A program made the translations under genes and the position numbers. Of a stretch of 22,528 bases of DNA, positions 17,969 to 22,528 are shown in pieces (positions within the stretch are counted from its first letter, which is position 1; each line of letters starts with the position of its first letter). A model generated the notes under the pieces. That model had not been told where the DNA came from, made no database searches, and saw only the letters and a program-made list of their open reading frames with translations. The stretch spans positions 1-22,528 of the forward strand of contig JAIQCW010000153.1 in the NCBI GenBank assembly GCA_020283715.1, written 5' to 3'. This DNA comes from Cytauxzoon felis (Eukaryota > Apicomplexa > Aconoidasida > Piroplasmida > Theileriidae).

Positions 17969-20635
17969 ATGAATAATAATAAAGAAGACGACAATAATCA
18001 AGAAAATGATAATATTAATGAGAAGTTGAATAAATTAACCCTCAATGTATGTCTATTCTTCCTGGATAATTGATACAATTCTATCCTTAATTTAGGACAA
18101 TGAAAATTCAAAATTACTAACAAGTCAAAAATTAATTGAAATATTATCTAAAGATGAAAGGAAATCTATAGAATCTTTAGTACAGCATAAATTCTGGGAT
18201 ACTCAACCTGTTTCTAAATTTACCGACGTAGTTAATGCATCTGTACGTTTCTTAATAACATTATATACCACATCATTCAGGATAATGGACCTATTGACGA
18301 CTCTAATTCTCTAGATAATGTTAAAAAGGTACTATTTACTCATACTATTATTCATCAATCCATAGAACCCTTATCCACTTCCCGATGGATTCGAATGGAT
18401 CGAACTAGATATATTCAATGAAGATGATAGAACAGCTGTATGTTGATTATAAGCTCATAAACGGAGTCATGTATCCGCAATTAAACTGTTTTCTATTCCA
18501 CCGAAGGTCAACTCCACTCAGTCTTCACTCCACCTTTCCTTGTCTTGCAGACAGCTCTTCTATTTACCTATCTCTAAAGAGTAGAGCCACTCCCAGAGAT
18601 CGTGGCAGAAGTTAGTGATTGGACCTCAAGTTGAATACCCGCAGCTGATCTCAGGGAAGCGGAGGGGGAAGTAAATAAGGAGGCCGCCACGGCGAGTGGA
18701 AAAGAGGAGGTTGTTGTAACCTCGGGTGGAACGGCTAGTGGAATACAAGGTGGAATGTAATATATTCTTTAAAATGATAATATTACAGATTTACACATTA
18801 TTGAATGAGAATTATGTTGAGGATGATGATAATCTTTTTAGATTTGATTATAAACCGGAATTTTTGATATGGGCTATAACTACTCCTGGATATCATAAGG
18901 AATGGCATATTGGTGTACGTGTTACATCATCTAAGAGGGTATATAAATTTTTTTATATATATAAAATTTCATTATAATATTATATAGCTTGTTGGTTTTA
19001 TTACTGGTATACCAGCTACTGTTTCTTTAATGGGTAAACATATAAGAGTTGCAGAGATCAATTTCTTATGTATTCATAAAAAATTACGCTCAAAGAGATT
19101 AGCTCCAGTATTAATTAAAGAAGTTACAAGAAGGATTAATCTTGATGGTTATTGGCAAGCAGTTTATACTGCTGGTATTATATTACCTAAACCAATTACT
19201 AAATGTAGATATTGGCATAGACCACTTGATATTAAGAAATTAGTTGATGTATATTTATTATACATTTGAATATATTATTAATACTATAGGCTAAATTTTC
19301 TAATGTTGATAATAGAATGACAATGAGTCGTGCATTACGTATCTATCGTGTAGATTTAGATCCTGAAGTTTGTTTTTATTCATTATCTATACTAATAATT
19401 CATTAAGACATCTGGTATGAGATTAATGGTAAAAGAAGATATCCCAAGTCTACATAAACTCTTAAATTCATCTTTAGAGTATATTCAACCCTTTTAATAT
19501 CACAATATATTTTAGGAAATATAAAATTCATCCTGTGTTTGATTTAGAAGATGTTGAACATATCTTTACAAATAGACCAAATGTAGTTTATACTTTTGTT
19601 AAATCTAATGATGGTTTGTATTGAAAATAATTTTTATTATAATTTAACTACAGGTAATATTACTGATATGACAAGCTTTTATTCATTACCATCATCTGTT
19701 ATTAATAATCCCAAAATCGCAACTATTAATGCAGCATATTCTTATTATCATGTCTCTACCACAATGACACATAAACAATTACTCGAAATTTCTATTGCAT
19801 ACGCTAAAGCTAATGGATTTGATGTCTATAATGCATTAGATCTTATGGAAAATAGTGAAACATTTGAAGTATATCCATAAAAAAAATTCATAAATCATTT
19901 AATTTTAGGATCTTAAATTCGGTAAAGGTGATGGAGATTTATACTATTACCTTTTCAACTGGAAAATGCCAACCGTATGTCTATACCCATACTCTAATTG
20001 AAGAAGTAATCACACAAGGTCTAATCTACAACATCTATTCCACTCGCCTCCACCTGAGGTCTATCCTGCCGTCAGCACTTCTATTTAGTTCTCCCTACGC
20101 TTCCCGTAGATCAGCTGCGGGTTTTCCACTTGAGGTCCAATCACTACCTTCATTTTTACCTCCAAAATTTGAAGGAATTTCATAATTTCTGGGGATACTC
20201 ACGAAGATTGTGGAATGATTATTGGATGAAATTCTGATCTCAATACTTCATTGAAAAGGAATTTGATGATTGTATTGAGCTTACTTAACCTCATTTGATC
20301 CCAATTTATATTCATTGAGATATCTGGACAATCATGAATTGCATCACTTTAGTCATAATTCGACGAGATTAGTAAATATGACCTCAGGTGGAAATAACCT
20401 CAAGTGGAACCCGGAGGCGATCTCAGGGAGCTGGAGGGACAACTAAATAGAAGAGGCGCCACGCCTAGTGAAAGGAGACTAGAACTGTAACCTCAAGTGA
20501 ATTGCAAGACGACGAAAGGTGGAATGGAAGATAAGGTTGTAATCTCACGTACAGTCTTCACTCACTTTTCTCATATGATATATAATAAATGATATATAGC
20601 TATTACCGAATGAGATTGGTTTGGTGATGCTTTAG
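17969..20635 (+). CDS. NMT: Glycylpeptide N-myristoyltransferase
   Basis: Twelve exons: 17969-18046, 18096-18227, 18281-18328, 18366-18437, 18789-18938, 18988-19248, 19290-19367, 19408-19478, 19516-19613, 19654-19868, 19909-19974, 20600-20635 (1305 nt, 434 aa), all GT-AG with matching phases. It attaches myristate to N-terminal glycines in the cytosol. Visible landmarks are KFWDTQPV near 72; [24 protein letters not shown]; the first signature EINFLCIHK at 183-191; [29 protein letters not shown]; and the second signature KFGKGDG at 404-410. The last exon encodes EIGLVML and supplies the C-terminal carboxylate that acts as catalytic base in this family. Introns 4 (351 nt) and 11 (625 nt) carry islands 11 and 12, while the other nine are 37-53 nt. 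The stop overlaps the AFG2 stop on the other strand by 2 bp. Confidence 0.95.
18499..18757. repeat. Mosaic repeat island 11, in NMT intron 4
   Basis: On the plus strand: A-like units, B, module C (hairpin CTCT-AA-AGAG at 18572-18581), A, D, E, A, E. It is sense to the host gene. About 61 and 31 nt of ordinary intron remain on either side. Confidence 0.85.
20036..20545. mobile_element. Composite repeat element 12, in NMT intron 11
   Basis: Left arm (20036-20135) holds E/A, B, D and A in minus orientation. The core 20136-20380 is homologous to the core of element 7. The right arm (about 20381-20545) holds A, A, a D variant (gcgatctcagggagctggag), E and A in plus orientation. Read on the minus strand, both cores keep a partly similar peptide around FNEVL..S..HPI and VSPEI, broken by stops, so the core may descend from a gene fragment. 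Confidence 0.65.
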
Positions 20636-22528
20636 AATGGGTGTGATTTATGATAGTTGTTATAAAAGTCGATGATTTTTTTTGTGATTCTTGGTTTGAT
20701 TTTTAAATGTGCTGATTCGATATGATGTTTGGAAATGGGTATTATATCATTTCCATCTTTGATATTTAATTTATTAAATTCTTCAGTTAATGAATTTCCT
20801 TTTTCTTCTTCTTTTAATTTAATGTATTCTCTTAATGCACATAGAGCTGATTCTTTACATATCATTGAGATCTCAGCGCCTGTATAACCATCAGTTTTTT
20901 CTGCAAATTCTATAGATGTTTGATTAATATCCAATCCATAAGTATATAATTTCTTCAAGTAAATATTAAATATAGAAATCCTAGCATTTAAATCTGGTAA
21001 TGGTATATATATAAGACGATCTAATCTACCAGGACGTAATAATGCTGGATCTAACATATCTGGACGATTTGTAGCACCAATAACAATTACTTGTTTCAAT
21101 AATGTAATACCATCCATTTCATTTAATAATTGACTCAATACCCTATTACCAACACCAGATGTATCAGATTCATCACGATCTAATGCTATAGAATCAATTT
21201 CATCAAAAAATATTACACAAGGAGAGTTCACACGAGCTTTTTTAAATATTTGACGTATAGCACGTTCAGATTCACCAACCCATTTAGAATACAACTCCGG
21301 ACCCTTTACCGATATAAAATTCATATGACTCTCTGTAGCTATCGCCTTAGCCATCAATGTCTTACTACAACCTGAATATTTTATATATACGAACACATCA
21401 CTTGAGGTCTAATACAACTCTCTTCCACTTTCACCTCTCTTCGTCTTGCAGACAGCTCTTCTAATTACTTCCCCCTCCGCTTCCCAGAGATCAGCTACGG
21501 GTAGTCCACTCGAGGTTACATCCTCACTACCTTCTTCACCTTCGCCACGATCTCCGGGAGTGGCTTTCCTCATTCGAGATAGGTAATTGGAAGGGCCACT
21601 ACGGCGAGTGGAACAGAGATGGATTGGACATCGGGTGGAGGTAACTTCATATAAACATACCTGGTGGTCCATATAGTAGTACACCTTTGGGTGGTTGTAT
21701 ATGTAATTTTTCATATGCATGATTGAATAATAGTGGGTATTCGACACATTCTTTGAGTGAATTTTTGACATCATTATAACCTCCGATATCATCCCATTTA
21801 ACATTTGGTATTTGTATATATAATTCTTTTAATGCTGATGGTTTTGTTAATTTTAATGCATTTTTAAAATCATTAATTGTAATTAATGGATCATCAATAG
21901 ATGTAAATTTTATCCTATTTAAATGCGATAATGATGCATTTGTAATTAAAGCTTTTAAATCAGCACCAACAAATGCTTGACAATGATCATTTATATATAA
22001 AATTTCATCATTATTTAAATTATGATTTATATTTTCTAATAAATTTTTAAGAATATCTAAACGATTTATAGAATTGGGTACACCAATTTCTATTTCTAAA
22101 TCAAATCTACCAGGTCTTCTTAATGCTAAATCTAATGAATCTATATCATTAGTCATACCAATAATAACAAAATTATTTAATGTACATGTATTTAAACCAT
22201 CCAAATTATTTAAAAATGTTGTAACTATACGACGATTAAAATCATTAAATTTATCTCTAGATTGACATAATATATCTATCTCATCAATAAAACATATACA
22301 TTTACCAGGATATAATGAACACTCTCTAAATAATTCCATCAAACATTCTTCAGTTCTACCAATACTAGAACTCAATAAATCACTAGATTGTACCATCTTA
22401 AACATTATATCATCATCTATCGAAAATAAATTCTTATAATCATCCCTTATACATCTAGCCAAATACGTCTTACCCGTACCTATAATATATACATCAAACA
22501 AATGAAATGTCTATTCCACCTGAGGTAA
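20632..22528 (-). CDS. AFG2: AFG2/SPATA5 (Drg1)-type double AAA ATPase, 5' end beyond window
   Basis: Two exons are visible, 21661-22479 and 20632-21371; upstream exons lie off the window. AFG2 releases shuttling factors such as Rlp24 from pre-60S particles in the cytosol. D1 begins mid P-loop (GTGKT) and has Walker B ICFIDEID and RRPGRFD. D2 has YGPPG|CSKT (P-loop with the Cys-Ser typical of AFG2), KGPELYSKWVGESE, Walker B VIFFDEID, GATNRPD, LLRPGRLDR and DGYTGAEIS. The C-terminal IKPRITKKIIDFY region also fits AFG2 better than Cdc48. The intron between the exons (21372-21660, 289 nt) contains island 13, and the upstream intron (22480 onward) begins an island at 22508. Both introns split the same P-loop glycine codon at phase 1. 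The N-terminal domain is not seen. A dedicated Cdc48 paralogue is the less likely alternative. Confidence 0.88.
21397..21640. repeat. Mosaic repeat island 13, in the AFG2 D2 P-loop intron
   Basis: On the minus strand: A, E, module C (hairpin CTCG-AA-TGAG, plus-strand 21569-21578), A, D, B, A. It is sense to the host. Only about 25 and 20 nt of intron remain outside it, together the size of a normal intron here. Confidence 0.85.
22508..22528. repeat. Start of mosaic repeat island 14, cut by window edge
   Basis: An A module (ttccacctgaggt) begins 28 nt beyond the splice acceptor of the AFG2 D1 intron and continues off the window. Confidence 0.6.

Noticed and set aside
19999..20001. TGA as the end of NMT
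   Set aside because: The family C terminus (GLVxL) is found after an island-filled intron at 20600-20635 in matching phase.

Overview
This window reads as nuclear DNA of an apicomplexan, most likely a piroplasm (Theileria/Babesia/Cytauxzoon-like; inference). It is strongly AT-rich with AT-ending codons. Genes are packed within tens to a few hundred bases of each other, and most carry very small GT-AG introns of 37-54 nt. No bacterial, viral or organellar gene was seen. Because of the small introns many open frames are single exons; I rebuilt the genes by matching splice sites and phases to conserved protein motifs.

Layout, left to right. A large unidentified minus-strand gene runs off the left edge. 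Next is a nine-exon DHHC palmitoyltransferase (-), then a small EF-hand/myosin-light-chain-like gene (+). These are followed by a REEP/TB2-DP1-HVA22 ER-shaping protein (-), a small secreted protein (+) and ribosomal protein uS8 (+). Then come the kinetochore protein Nuf2 (-), a large unidentified protein with an apparent frameshift (-) and a family I inorganic pyrophosphatase (+). The right part holds a NudC/CS-domain small protein (-), an FKBP-like protein with a signal peptide (-), a twelve-exon N-myristoyltransferase (+) and an AFG2/SPATA5-type double-AAA ATPase (-) that runs off the right edge. The set is ordinary housekeeping: protein lipidation (NMT and DHHC), translation and ribosome maturation (uS8, AFG2), chromosome segregation (Nuf2), ER shaping (REEP) and pyrophosphate removal. 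No operon-like logic is visible.

The unusual part is a family of GC-richer mosaic repeat islands, at least fourteen in 22.5 kb. They are built from about five short modules, here named A-E, shuffled and used in both orientations. A is acctcaggtgga or acctcaagtgga. B is gctgacggcagga or gctgtctgcaagac. C is the unit encoding NYL...ATPGDRG. D is the unit encoding [12 protein letters not shown] is ccacggcgagtgg or ccacgcctagtgg. Islands sit in three places: between genes, inside introns, and inside coding sequence. In introns they are the only cause of length above about 55 nt. In three proteins they are read in frame, with modules C and D always in the same orientation and frame.

Three composite copies have inverted module arms around a unique core, like a MITE or foldback element, and two of those cores are homologous to each other. 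Module C contains a short hairpin whose stem differs between copies yet keeps pairing, which suggests selection on structure. This island system is the best candidate for something undescribed.
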